23,132 nucleotides of DNA from an uncultured Rhizobiaceae group bacterium (GTDB lineage: Bacteria > Pseudomonadota > Alphaproteobacteria > Rhizobiales > Rhizobiaceae): contig CALDZZ010000103.1 of the NCBI GenBank assembly GCA_937944075.1, positions 1-23,132 of the forward strand, in the 5' to 3' direction. Every line of letters begins with the position of its first letter. The stretch's first letter is position 1. The position numbers were made by a program, and so were the translations under genes. Positions 7,891 through 16,842 of the stretch are shown piece by piece. The notes beneath the pieces were generated by a model, which was not told where the DNA came from, made no database searches, and saw only the letters and a list, made by a program, of their open reading frames with translations.

Positions 7891-9057
7891 TCATGCAGGC
7901 ATGATTGTTTCTGCAAGCTTCGCCCAATATGATGTCCCGTATGGAATTGCCTGATCGTTAAAGTCATACTCAGGATGATGAAGACCGGCCGTATCACCAT
8001 TTCCGATGAAAATAAACGCACCCGGGCGTTCAAGCAGCATGTAAGAGAAGTCCTCTCCACCCATGGTTGGTTCCCTTTGCGGATCAACCTTGTCACCCCC
8101 TGCAACTTCAGAAGCAATTTGCACTGCGCGTTCTGTTTCATCCGGATGGTTTGAAGTGACAGGATATCCCTCATGAATGGAAACCTTGACCTCCGCATTA
8201 TTGGCAGCCCCATAACCTTCGGCAATTTGCCTGAGTCGTGTCATGCCAAGCTGGCGGGCTTCCTCATCAAGGCTTCTGATTGTACCGGCAATTTCAACCG
8301 TTTCAGGAATGACATTCATCGCAGTACCGGCATTAAACTTGGTAACTGTAACCACTAAGGATTCAAACGGAGAGGCATTCCTTGCAACAATCGTTTGCAA
8401 TCCGGTAACAATCTGGGAGCCAATCACTATGGGATCATTCCCCAGATGAGGCATCGCCGCATGGGCGCCTTTTCCGGTAATATGGATATGGAATTCATCC
8501 GTAGCTGCCATGATCGGGCCAGGCCGTATGGCAAATTCACCCACATTAAGGCCAGGCAGGTTATGCATGCCATACACCTCACAAATGTTGAAACGCTCCA
8601 TCATGCCATCATCAACCATTGCCTTGCCACCAGCACCACCCTCTTCAGCGGGTTGAAAAATAACGGCAACCGAGCCATTGAAATTTCGGGTCTCGGCAAG
8701 ATATTTTGCTGCCCCTAACAGCATCGCCGTATGCCCATCATGTCCACAGGCATGCATCTTGCCAGGCGTTTTTGACTTGTAAGGCAGATCCCTCACTTCC
8801 TGTATTGGCAAGGCATCCATATCAGCCCGCAACCCGACACAGTAATTGCTGTCATTTTTCTTGCCGTGAATAATGCCAACGACGCCAGTTCTGCCAATAC
8901 CGGTCACCACCTCATCGCAACCAAAGGCTTCCAGCTTGGAAGCAACATTGGCAGCAGTTTCATGTACATCATATTGTAATTCGGGATTGGAATGGATTTC
9001 CTGGCGCCATGCCGTAATTTCATCGTGAAGTTCGGCCATACGGTTAATTATTGGCAT
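7891..9057 (-). CDS. M20-family amidohydrolase (hippurate hydrolase-like)
   Basis: This is a metal-dependent cytosolic hydrolase of peptidase family M20D, relatives of which cleave N-acyl amino acids such as hippurate, N-acetyl amino acids or indole-acetyl conjugates. With the ATG at 9057 it has 388 residues, the usual length. Metal and catalytic motifs are all present: HACGHDGHT (102-110), PAEEGG (136-141), GMHN (163-166) and C-terminal LHHPEYDF (359-366), plus DMDALP (79-84). The dimerisation domain lies between. The start was chosen because AGGA precedes this ATG; an in-frame TTG at 9072 overlaps that ribosome site. It stands alone, convergent with the Crp/Fnr gene and divergent from the carboxypeptidase. 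The substrate is unknown. An N-acyl amino acid hydrolase a few kilobases from a putative N-acyl amino acid synthase is notable but may be chance. Confidence 0.93.
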   Translation of the reverse strand: MPIINRMAELHDEITAWRQEIHSNPELQYDVHETAANVASKLEAFGCDEVVTGIGRTGVVGIIHGKKNDSNYCVGLRADMDALPIQEVRDLPYKSKTPGKMHACGHDGHTAMLLGAAKYLAETRNFNGSVAVIFQPAEEGGAGGKAMVDDGMMERFNICEVYGMHNLPGLNVGEFAIRPGPIMAATDEFHIHITGKGAHAAMPHLGNDPIVIGSQIVTGLQTIVARNASPFESLVVTVTKFNAGTAMNVIPETVEIAGTIRSLDEEARQLGMTRLRQIAEGYGAANNAEVKVSIHEGYPVTSNHPDETERAVQIASEVAGGDKVDPQREPTMGGEDFSYMLLERPGAFIFIGNGDTAGLHHPEYDFNDQAIPYGTSYWAKLAETIMPA

Positions 9058-9171
9058 GTTTATTCCTGACAAATGTGCTAGGTGAGCAGTACTTGAGCAA
9101 TCGATGCTGTTGCCAACATCACATTAAACCAAATACAAACACCCGTCCGTTGTAAAGTCTATTTTAAGTCC

Positions 9172-10341
9172 ATGTATTCGCTAAAAACAATGTATCGCCC
9201 TCAACTGCTTGTTTCAATGATCTTGCTGATCATTTCCATCACAAGTCAAACCGCAGGCGCAGAACCCTTGAAAAGCCGCAACCCGTATATTGTGGTCGAC
9301 GCTGCAACCGGGACAATCATTACCCAGCACAAGGCGAATGACCGGTGGTATCCGGCATCCCTTACAAAACTCATGACCGCCTATGTCACATTCAGGGCCA
9401 TCAAGACCGGCCAGATCGAGGCCGGTTCTCCGGTTACCATTTCCGCAGCAGCCATCAAACAACCGCCAAGCCGAATGGGGTATAAACAGGGAATTCAGTT
9501 GCGCATAGATACAGCGCTGAAAATCATCATTATCAAAAGCGCCAACGATGTTTCCCACGCCCTGGGCGAAGCGGTTGCAGGAAGCCTGCAAAACTTTGTT
9601 GCAAAAATGAATAATGAGGCAAGAAGGCTGGGCATGGCAAACACCCGGTTTACAAATTCCAACGGACTTCACAACGCAAACCAGTATTCATCTGCTCGCG
9701 ACATGGCTCTTCTATCAGCACAAATTTTGCGTGAGTTTCCGGAATATGCCTATATGTTTGAAGCGGTCGCAATCAAAACGCCGGTGAAAACCCACTACTC
9801 CTATAATCTGTTGCTTGAACGGTTTTCTGGTGCAAACGGATTGAAAACAGGATTTGTTTGCGCTGCCGGGTATAATCTTGCAGGCTCTGCAAGACGAAAT
9901 GGCCGAACCTTGATTGCAGTTGTCCTGGGCACAGCATCTCAAACAGACCGTGCAATTACTGCTGCACATTTGCTGGAAGAGGGGTTTGGCAACATACAAA
10001 AAAATCTTGGAAATATTTTCAAACCTGTTTCCGGCACAGGCGCCAAACCCAAAAACATGCGTCCCGTTCTCTGCACGCAAAAGGCAAGAAGCCAGCGTTA
10101 TGATCCTGCTGCCGGACAGGCAAAGATTTCTTCTGTCCATCTTCAGCCAAGACGCATTTCATCCAATATTTTGAACATCACAACCGGCGGCATAACAGGC
10201 CCTGTCAGCAGTAGCAGACCACTGAACATTCCCATACCCAGCAAACGCCCAGGTAACACACTGGACGTTGGCCCGGTTGTTCTGGAAACAATCGGGAATG
10301 CCGCCACTGGTATCATACCACTTCCCACCAAAAGGCCATGA
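9172..10341 (+). CDS. Serine D-alanyl-D-alanine carboxypeptidase (S11 family)
   Basis: This low-molecular-weight penicillin-binding protein trims the terminal D-alanine from peptidoglycan stem peptides in the periplasm. Residues 1-30 form a signal peptide ending near TAGA-EP. The three active-site motifs are intact: SLTK (63-66), SAN (123-125) and KTG (225-227). After about residue 275 the usual PBP5 C-terminal domain is not evident. Instead there is a Pro/Ser/Arg-rich tail with two near-identical blocks, IPIPSKRP (353-360) and IPLPTKRP as the last eight residues. No amphipathic anchoring helix is seen. No clear ribosome site supports either ATG (9172 or 9190); the first gives a fuller signal peptide. 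Its TGA abuts the start of the CobW-like gene, so the two are probably one operon. Confidence 0.93.
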   Translation: MYSLKTMYRPQLLVSMILLIISITSQTAGAEPLKSRNPYIVVDAATGTIITQHKANDRWYPASLTKLMTAYVTFRAIKTGQIEAGSPVTISAAAIKQPPSRMGYKQGIQLRIDTALKIIIIKSANDVSHALGEAVAGSLQNFVAKMNNEARRLGMANTRFTNSNGLHNANQYSSARDMALLSAQILREFPEYAYMFEAVAIKTPVKTHYSYNLLLERFSGANGLKTGFVCAAGYNLAGSARRNGRTLIAVVLGTASQTDRAITAAHLLEEGFGNIQKNLGNIFKPVSGTGAKPKNMRPVLCTQKARSQRYDPAAGQAKISSVHLQPRRISSNILNITTGGITGPVSSSRPLNIPIPSKRPGNTLDVGPVVLETIGNAATGIIPLPTKRP

Positions 10342-11343
10342 GTGATGAGCTCAAATGAAATCCAGAGACTAAAGCCTGTCTATATTCTCTCCGGTTTTCT
10401 GGGCTCGGGAAAAACCACCGTTCTGAACAAGCTTTTAAAAATGGAAGCTTTCTCGAACACGCTTGTTATCGTCAATGAATTTGGCGAAGTCGCATTGGAT
10501 CATCTGCTTATCGAAACCAGCTCCGATACAATCCTGGAACTCTCAAACGGTTGTCTGTGCTGCAGTATCAGGGGGGAAATGGTTGATACGCTGCTTGCAT
10601 TGAACCCTCAACGCTTTGATCGTGTCATTATTGAAACAACCGGCATTGCAGACCCCTTGCCTGTTTTCCAGTCGCTTGCCTTTCATCCGGTTCTGGCAGG
10701 AACCTATGCACCGGCTGAAATCTTGGTAGTCTATGATTGCCTGCGGGGCGAAAACCTCATCAATCAAAATGATGATGCAAGAAAACAGCTTTCGATGGCT
10801 GACGTTATTATCCCAAGCAAGATGGATATCTGTAACAAACCAAACGCAAGCTCATCACAAATCAGGAAATTCAATGAACTTGCCTTGATTGTTGAAGACC
10901 TGTCTGGCCTTACACCGGAAGTGATTTCTCAAAGAGTGATCAAGCCTCAAAAAGCGCCACATTCACACAGCTCGCAATATGCGTCCCATCTGCTTGAGAC
11001 AGAAAAGGCCATGGATGTTCAAACCATTGCAGGTCTTTTGCATCATCTGGTGAGTCAGATTGGCAGTTCCTTATTGCGCATCAAGGGATTTGCCAAAATT
11101 GATGCATTTCCAGAAAAGCCTTTGGTCATTCAGGTCTCGGGTCAGGTCGTCCATGACTTTGAACAACGAAGCGACTGGAATGGACAGTCCCCTCACACCC
11201 AGCTTGTGGTCATAACGAAAAACTGTGATCCAAAACTTATTCAAACGGTCTTTGATGCCTTTATCGGCAATCTTGCCATTGATACACCTGACAAGGCAGC
11301 CATTACGAACAACCCTTTGGCAATGCCCGGCTTTGAACTTTAG
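10342..11343 (+). CDS. CobW/COG0523-family GTPase (putative metallochaperone)
   Basis: This G3E-family P-loop GTPase is of the kind that delivers zinc, cobalt or other metals to target enzymes. Over 333 residues it shows Walker A GFLGSGKTT (18-26), the NEFGEVALDH switch region (45-54), the diagnostic metal-binding CLCC (71-74), ETTGIADP (98-105), SKMD (159-162) in the place of the usual guanine-binding [NT]KxD, and a C-terminal CobW_C domain beginning near LLRIKGFAKI. A modest histidine cluster (HSHSSQYASH) lies around 207-216. The start is GTG at 10342 or ATG at 10345; AAGG inside the end of the upstream gene fits either. The gene is coupled to the D,D-carboxypeptidase, and no cobalamin genes or Zur site are visible nearby. 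Its end overlaps the convergent TusA-like gene by four bases. The metal and client are unknown. Confidence 0.9.
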   Translation: MMSSNEIQRLKPVYILSGFLGSGKTTVLNKLLKMEAFSNTLVIVNEFGEVALDHLLIETSSDTILELSNGCLCCSIRGEMVDTLLALNPQRFDRVIIETTGIADPLPVFQSLAFHPVLAGTYAPAEILVVYDCLRGENLINQNDDARKQLSMADVIIPSKMDICNKPNASSSQIRKFNELALIVEDLSGLTPEVISQRVIKPQKAPHSHSSQYASHLLETEKAMDVQTIAGLLHHLVSQIGSSLLRIKGFAKIDAFPEKPLVIQVSGQVVHDFEQRSDWNGQSPHTQLVVITKNCDPKLIQTVFDAFIGNLAIDTPDKAAITNNPLAMPGFEL

Positions 11344-11591
11344 GCCTTTGCCTTTTCTATCAAAAACCGTGTAGTGGATTCCTTTTCCTGAGTTTCCAGA
11401 AGGCTGTGCCCATGTTCATTACAAAATGCAGGAATATCAATCACGGCCATCGGATCCGTGGTCTCCACCCACACCTGCGTTTCAGCCGGCAAGGCCTTCA
11501 TGGCCTTGGCAGCCTTTAAGACTGGCAGGGGACATTTAAGTCCTTTCAAGTCAAGTATCCGGATTGCTTCATTATTCATATTGTCATCCAT
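11340..11591 (-). CDS. TusA-family sulfur carrier protein
   Basis: This small cytosolic sulfurtransferase-like protein of 83 residues has the family signature LKCPLPVLKAAKAM near residues 18-31; the cysteine of CPxP carries persulfide sulfur. TusA itself passes sulfur toward tRNA 2-thiouridine, while other members serve molybdenum cofactor or sulfur oxidation routes. The sequence continues with the usual VWVETTDPMAVIDIPAFCNEHGH region and a C-terminal strand. The ATG at 11591 is possible, but GGA seven bases before a second in-frame ATG at 11579 favours the shorter form by four residues. It is convergent with the CobW-like gene and their stops overlap. With no tusBCDE or rhodanese beside it, the partner cannot be named. 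Confidence 0.88.
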   Translation of the reverse strand: MDDNMNNEAIRILDLKGLKCPLPVLKAAKAMKALPAETQVWVETTDPMAVIDIPAFCNEHGHSLLETQEKESTTRFLIEKAKA

Positions 11592-11617
11592 CTACAGGGA
11601 TTGGCATGGGGAGTATT

Positions 11618-11646
11618 TATCTAGAGCTTTTGTTTATAGTTTACAA
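11618..11646 (-). promoter_or_regulatory. Candidate promoter of the TusA-like gene
   Basis: On the minus strand TTGTAA (11641-11646) and TAGATA (11618-11623) are separated by 17 bases. Both hexamers are imperfect. The start would lie near 11611, leaving 20-30 bases of leader. The rest of the divergent 183-base gap up to the flippase gene gives me no convincing plus-strand promoter. Confidence 0.28.
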
Positions 11647-11774
11647 TCAGTAAAATAAACGCCTGAAACCCTTGGAAATCAGCCATTTTCAATCCCTCTT
11701 TGCATTTCCCGCTCCTCGCATTCAAACTGTTTGTTAAATCATTCATGCTAACCTTGCGTCAAAGGTGAGGTAGA

Positions 11775-13193
11775 GTGAAAACAATAAATCTGCAACAACT
11801 CGGCGAGAGATTTCTCCATGGGAAATTGAACAACCATGCGCAACCAATTCTGCGCAAGGCCGATGGTATTTTGTCCGGCAGCGATGCAAATTCAGCCTCG
11901 CAACGCATCGCAATGATTACATTTGCAATTCGCGTCATGAGCGCCTTCATTGCGCTTGTGTCACAAATCATGCTTGCACGATGGCTAGGTACATTCGAAT
12001 ACGGCATCTTTGTTGCAATCTGGGTTGCCGTCATTATTCTGAGCACGATTTCCTGCATTGGGTTTCCGTCTGCTGTCGTTCGCTTTCTGGGGGAATACCG
12101 TGAGTTGAAGCGACCCGATCTCATGCGCGGCATCATAAACGCCAGCATGTATATTTCCTTTATATCATCCGCCGCAATTGCGCTTACCGGCAGTTATATC
12201 GTTTATGCGTTTCCAGAAGTGGTCACGAATTACTTCGTCATGCCGATCTTCCTGACGGCTGTTTGCCTGCCACTTCTTGCTGTTGAAGGTGTTATGGATT
12301 GTATTGCGCGAGTCTTTAACTGGCCCAAGATTGCCTTTGTGCCTACCTATATCCTGAGACCCCTAGGCATTCTCTTCTTTGCTGGCATGGCAATACTATT
12401 GGGGTTTGAGGCAACTGCTGTCACCACCCTTTATGCAGCCATTATTGCCTCATTCTCAACCTTCCTGTTTCAATACATTGTACTGTTTGCAAAACTGCGA
12501 AGGGAAATTCCGCAGGCCAAACCGACTTATCAGGTGAAACAATGGATATTGGTTGCCCTGCCAATCTTTTTGGTAGAGGGTTTTTATTCCCTGATGACCT
12601 CAGTGGATGTCCTCTTTGTCAGCGCCCTGATGACGCCTGAAGATACAGCTGTATATTTTGCCGCCACCAAAATTCTTGCCTTGGTACACTTTGTATATTT
12701 TGCAGTTAGAGCCTCAGTCTCGCACCGCTATTCAGCATTTCATACAAATGGCAATCATGTTGAGTTTCAGGATTTTGTTCAAAAAACTGTCACATGGACG
12801 TTCTGGCCTTCCCTGCTGATTGCCTTTGTAATGGCGATTCTTGGAAAATTCTTCCTCATGTTATTCGGGTCTGATTTTACCCAGGGTAGCGAAATTCTGT
12901 ATGTACTGCTTCTTGGCATTGTTATCCGCTCCAGCATTGGGCCTGCCGAAGCCTTGCTTGTCATGGCTGGCAGGGAAAAAATGTGCGCAGGCGTATATGC
13001 GATGACCTTGAGCGTGAATGTCTTGCTGAACTTGTCCTTCATACCAATCTTCGGCCTGATGGGCGCAGCCCTTGCAACAAGCTTTGCACTGATTTTTGAA
13101 TCCGCCGCACTTCACGCAGCTGCAAAACGCACCTTGAATATTCATGCCTTCATCATCCCTACAAGAACATTGCCAAAAGTAGGTGTTGCATGA
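11775..13193 (+). CDS. Wzx-like polysaccharide flippase (MVF/PST family)
   Basis: This 472-residue inner-membrane protein has about 12-14 hydrophobic segments and the look of the polysaccharide transporter family that flips lipid-linked sugar units across the membrane. It has an N-terminal cytosolic part of about 40 residues, then AMITFAIRVMSAFIALVSQIMLARWLGTFEYGIFVAIW, a typical first-helix and loop pattern of oligosaccharide flippases. The GTG start at 11775 is preceded by GAGG at four bases, and no upstream ATG is available. Its stop overlaps the next start (ATGA), so the CelD-like gene is co-translated. No glycosyltransferase or polymerase genes lie beside it, so the polysaccharide is unknown and other loci must supply the substrate. 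Confidence 0.87.
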   Translation: MKTINLQQLGERFLHGKLNNHAQPILRKADGILSGSDANSASQRIAMITFAIRVMSAFIALVSQIMLARWLGTFEYGIFVAIWVAVIILSTISCIGFPSAVVRFLGEYRELKRPDLMRGIINASMYISFISSAAIALTGSYIVYAFPEVVTNYFVMPIFLTAVCLPLLAVEGVMDCIARVFNWPKIAFVPTYILRPLGILFFAGMAILLGFEATAVTTLYAAIIASFSTFLFQYIVLFAKLRREIPQAKPTYQVKQWILVALPIFLVEGFYSLMTSVDVLFVSALMTPEDTAVYFAATKILALVHFVYFAVRASVSHRYSAFHTNGNHVEFQDFVQKTVTWTFWPSLLIAFVMAILGKFFLMLFGSDFTQGSEILYVLLLGIVIRSSIGPAEALLVMAGREKMCAGVYAMTLSVNVLLNLSFIPIFGLMGAALATSFALIFESAALHAAAKRTLNIHAFIIPTRTLPKVGVA

Positions 13194-14443
13194 GACAGGA
13201 TACAAAAAAGCCTATTCAGGAACCGATTATCCGGTCTTTTCAATCGGAGATACTGAGCACGCATGCAGGCATGGATTCAACTTCGTGGCAGTTGGGTTTG
13301 GCACCCTCACTTGACGATGAAGTCTTTTTTCAAAAAGTCAAAAAGCTGTCAGAGGAATGCACGCATTCAAATCCGTTCTATCTGCCGGAATTCCTGATGA
13401 CGTCAACCAGATTACTGGAGGACGATGAGGTAAGCTTTCTTTACTTGAGCCAGACCATTGGCTCTGAAGAAACACTGAAATTCTTCACACCTGTCAAAAG
13501 GTTGAAAACCAAATTATCAAGACAAAAGGTTTTATCCAGTTTCGTTACTGAGTATACACCCTTGGGCGACCCCCTTATTCTTGAAACAAGTTCAAACGAG
13601 ACCATGAACGCGTATGCTGAATGTATCAGGAATATTGACAACGGAGAGATAAAGGCGATTTTGCTGGAGCATGTTGCAAAGAGCAATCCGTTTATTAATG
13701 CCCTGTACACATCCACTACCCTTTCAGATCGTTTGTTGCTGACAAAGGGCTGGAAGCGTGCTGGTCTGAAACCGGTTAAAAACCTCGATTATATTGGCAC
13801 ATATTTTAGCGGCAAAAGAAAACAGCGTTTGCGCGTTGCCCAAACGAGACTTGAACAATTGGGTACGGTTACCTTTGAGCGATGCGATGCGCAGGCATGT
13901 GTATCCCAGGCATTCGATGAATTTTTAAATCTTGAATTAAAAAGCTGGAAAGGTGAGCAGAATACTGCCCTTGCCAATCGCGAGAATACAAAAGAATTCA
14001 GCACAACAGTCATTGCCAAAATGGCGACAGCCGGGAAATGCAAAATCCATATCTTGAAGTTGGATGGCAAGACTCTTGCCTGTCTTGTTTCGCTCAATAG
14101 CAATGGATATTATTATCCCTGGAAAATTGCCTTTGATGCGAATTATGCAAAATACTCCGTCGGCAATCTTCTGGCAGCACATGCGACACAGGAATTTGCA
14201 TCGCTCGACAGTTTCAAGGGGCTGGATTCCTTGGCAGACGAACAAAACACAACGTCATTGCGCTTTTGGCCAGACGAAAACGAGTTTTACACAATGGTTA
14301 TCGGCATCGGATCAAACGCCAGCAGAAACACTATCAAGATAACAAATGAAATCGGCTCGCTGAAGAACTTCAAACATGTGGCAAAACGCTTCGTCAAAAA
14401 GCATCCCTTTCTGGATTACTTTGTTTCATCACTGCGTATGTGA
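13190..14443 (+). CDS. CelD/BioF2-like GNAT acyltransferase
   Basis: This 417-residue cytosolic protein of the COG5653-type GNAT family has relatives annotated as CelD, in cellulose and other exopolysaccharide loci. The second half carries the acyltransferase domain: YFSGKRKQRLRVAQTRLEQLG (about 204-224), the hallmark FLNLELKSWKG (246-256) followed by NTALANRENTKEF, then CKIHILKLDGKTLACLVSLNSNGYYYPWKIAFD. The first 90 residues are divergent. It starts within the flippase stop codon, which suggests the two act together, for example in modifying a sugar or lipid precursor before or during export. The acyl donor and acceptor are unknown. Its last 28 bases overlap the end of the convergent channel gene. 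Confidence 0.82.
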   Translation: MRQDTKKPIQEPIIRSFQSEILSTHAGMDSTSWQLGLAPSLDDEVFFQKVKKLSEECTHSNPFYLPEFLMTSTRLLEDDEVSFLYLSQTIGSEETLKFFTPVKRLKTKLSRQKVLSSFVTEYTPLGDPLILETSSNETMNAYAECIRNIDNGEIKAILLEHVAKSNPFINALYTSTTLSDRLLLTKGWKRAGLKPVKNLDYIGTYFSGKRKQRLRVAQTRLEQLGTVTFERCDAQACVSQAFDEFLNLELKSWKGEQNTALANRENTKEFSTTVIAKMATAGKCKIHILKLDGKTLACLVSLNSNGYYYPWKIAFDANYAKYSVGNLLAAHATQEFASLDSFKGLDSLADEQNTTSLRFWPDENEFYTMVIGIGSNASRNTIKITNEIGSLKNFKHVAKRFVKKHPFLDYFVSSLRM

Positions 14444-16836
14444 ACATCATTCTGCGGGAACGGAATTTCAATGTTCGCCTCACGCAGCGCTGATAGAATA
14501 GCAAATCTCAATTCGCTGGATACAGTCAAGCTGTTGTTGATGTCCGCCAGAAAGCAGCGCAATTGAAAATCCAGTGAACTCGCACCAAAATCCATAAAGA
14601 ACACATTTGGCGCAGGCCTACCCAGAACCAGCTTATGCGCCTTGGCACATTCCAGAAGAATTTCCTGAACCTGAACAGGATCGCTGTCATAGCCCACACC
14701 GACCGGAATGATAATTCGGCCTGTCTTGTTTTCATGAGTCCAGTTGGTCACATTATCCGTGATGAGTGTCGAATTGGGTACAATCACGGTAGCACGGTCA
14801 AAGGTTTCAATCTCGGTTGAACGAACAGAGATTTTCTTGACTGTGCCCTCACCGCCAGAAGTTACGATCCAGTCACCTGCCTTGATTGGACGCTCTGCAA
14901 GCAGGATGAGGCCTGAAACGAAGTTGTTTACAATACTCTGCAAGCCGAAACCCACACCCACAGACAAGGCACCGGCAACAATCGCCAGATTTGACAGGTC
15001 AAAACCTGCAGCACTGACACCCAAAATGGCAGCAAGGATAAAACCAATATAGCCAAACACAGTCGATATGGAATTACTGATCCCGATATCCAGTTTTGTG
15101 GTGGGAAGCAGCTTGTTGTTTAGCCAGTTTCTAAGCGCAACCGTAATCGTGTAGCCAAGGAAAAACAGGCCAAGGGCAAGCAGTACGGTAGAAATTGAAA
15201 TGCTCAGGCCACCAATTTCAAACCCGAAGAATATGTTTTTGAAAAACTGGTAAAAGTCGGTTGTCCGGTATCCCCATGGCAACATGAGCAATATGCCACC
15301 AGCGAGATACACAATCAGCTTTAATATACCGGAACCCAAAATGGCAAACTGACTGGCGGAAGCATCCTCATCTCCTGGCAATTGCGCGCCCTGCACAATC
15401 AACGAAGGCGCTGCGACCGCAAACATGCTTTCGATTGAACGCAACAGCAGCCATGAGATACCAATCACCACAAGACCAAACAAAAGCTGCTGGGACAAAA
15501 ACTCTCCAAGCGCGATATAGCCAGTGAATGAGGATAAGATAATAAAAATTGCAACCGCCCAGGTGACAATCGTCAAATAGGTAAACAGCCTTGTGGTCTT
15601 CGTCTGCTCGATTATTTCAGAGCGCTTCTGCTTGTCCTTACGTATAGCCCAAAGCCCTGCAATAACCATGGCAGCAATCACAATGCTGAATAGCAGACTG
15701 AGACCTATGGTGATTTCCACCGGTGATACAAACAGCCTCGAAGTGGAACTGACAATCGTTATAAGCAGCCCTGCACCCAGGCCAACCGTCGCAATCCGCA
15801 AAATATAACTGGCAGTCGCATCACTAAGTTTCGAAGTGCGTTCCCCGTTGGCATTGGGCGACAGAATTATCCGTAACAAAACAAGCGCAATGATGAAAAA
15901 GCTGACTGGAAAAAGGACTACAGACAAAAAGTCATAAAACCTTTCTGTCAGCAAAAACAGAACATCGAACAATTGGTAAACGGCATAAATGAAAACAACC
16001 GGCAGCACACCCTGACGGCAAAAACGCGCAAACCTTGAATTATAAAAACTGCTGTACCCATCTAGAGCATCTTCTTCCATGGCAGGAGACAAAAATCGCC
16101 TTAGCCGAATGAAAATGAGAATAAAGCCCAGAGTGAAAAACAGTAGCGCAAAAATTTTCCATGGCTTTTTCTTGAATTCACCAAACATGATGGAGATGGA
16201 ATCGCTGAACAAAAGCGAAAGACTGCGCGTGTATACCTGAAATCCACCAATGAACTTGCCCCAGAATGAAGAGGTGGAAACAGCGTTATTGCGCACGGAA
16301 ATGGAACTGAAAAACCTGTTTTGCCTTTCCTGGGTAATAGTACGCTGAATTTGCTGGGATCGCACAACCGCAAGTCGGGACGCCTTGACGTCGGCATCAA
16401 TGCGACCGAATTCCTCGTTCAGGGTATTGCGCCTTTGCTGCACCTCAGGCGTTTCCGGCGGGGCACCTTCTGCAGGCGCTTCACCCAATTCCTTTAATTG
16501 CTGGCTAAGTTCATTTAGACGGGGTTCAAGCTTGCTGATTTCCTGCGTGGCAAGATTTTGAATGCGCTGCGCCTCAGCAAAAAAACTGTCCAGTTGATCT
16601 GCAGCAAGACCTTCACGTCTAAGTCCTTGCGAAATATTATCCAGAATGCCGGTCCAGGAGGCCAGATCAACCTCGGCTTGCTCGGCAATCCCGGGCGCTG
16701 CAGATACACCGTTTTGACTTTGAGACGGTGCCTGACCCTGAGTCTGCGTGGACGTTTGTGCAAAAGCCGTTTTACCGGACACCCCGGCAAGACAAACAAC
16801 AAGGAAAACCAAAAATGATAAAATAAAACGTGACAT
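14416..16836 (-). CDS. MscS-family mechanosensitive channel with DUF3772 region
   Basis: This large 806-residue mechanosensitive channel should release solutes from the cell on hypo-osmotic shock. It begins with a signal peptide (1-26, ending near FAQT), then a periplasmic Gln-rich and coiled-coil region (about 50-170) of the DUF3772 type. About 10-11 membrane segments follow from 225 on, and then the MscS core. The pore-lining helix and following beta domain are clear at about 614-700: the Gly/Ala-rich stretch VAGALSVGVGFGLQSIVNNF, then ERPIKAGDWIV and VIVPNSTLITDNVTNW. The C-terminal alpha-beta domain ends at 806. AAGG seven bases ahead of the ATG is the ribosome site, and it lies inside a perfect hairpin. 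Its 3' end overlaps the convergent CelD-like gene by 28 bases. Confidence 0.92.
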   Translation of the reverse strand: MSRFILSFLVFLVVCLAGVSGKTAFAQTSTQTQGQAPSQSQNGVSAAPGIAEQAEVDLASWTGILDNISQGLRREGLAADQLDSFFAEAQRIQNLATQEISKLEPRLNELSQQLKELGEAPAEGAPPETPEVQQRRNTLNEEFGRIDADVKASRLAVVRSQQIQRTITQERQNRFFSSISVRNNAVSTSSFWGKFIGGFQVYTRSLSLLFSDSISIMFGEFKKKPWKIFALLFFTLGFILIFIRLRRFLSPAMEEDALDGYSSFYNSRFARFCRQGVLPVVFIYAVYQLFDVLFLLTERFYDFLSVVLFPVSFFIIALVLLRIILSPNANGERTSKLSDATASYILRIATVGLGAGLLITIVSSTSRLFVSPVEITIGLSLLFSIVIAAMVIAGLWAIRKDKQKRSEIIEQTKTTRLFTYLTIVTWAVAIFIILSSFTGYIALGEFLSQQLLFGLVVIGISWLLLRSIESMFAVAAPSLIVQGAQLPGDEDASASQFAILGSGILKLIVYLAGGILLMLPWGYRTTDFYQFFKNIFFGFEIGGLSISISTVLLALGLFFLGYTITVALRNWLNNKLLPTTKLDIGISNSISTVFGYIGFILAAILGVSAAGFDLSNLAIVAGALSVGVGFGLQSIVNNFVSGLILLAERPIKAGDWIVTSGGEGTVKKISVRSTEIETFDRATVIVPNSTLITDNVTNWTHENKTGRIIIPVGVGYDSDPVQVQEILLECAKAHKLVLGRPAPNVFFMDFGASSLDFQLRCFLADINNSLTVSSELRFAILSALREANIEIPFPQNDVHIRSDETK

Positions 16837-16842
16837 GCCAAA

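Noticed and set aside
7842..8225. Minus-strand open frame of 127 codons at the end of the amidohydrolase gene
   Set aside because: Same strand but another frame of a gene with all catalytic motifs; no ribosome site and no protein-like pattern.
9715..10140. Minus-strand open frame of 141 codons within the carboxypeptidase gene
   Set aside because: Antisense to a gene with three intact active-site motifs; Cys-rich low-quality translation with no ribosome site.
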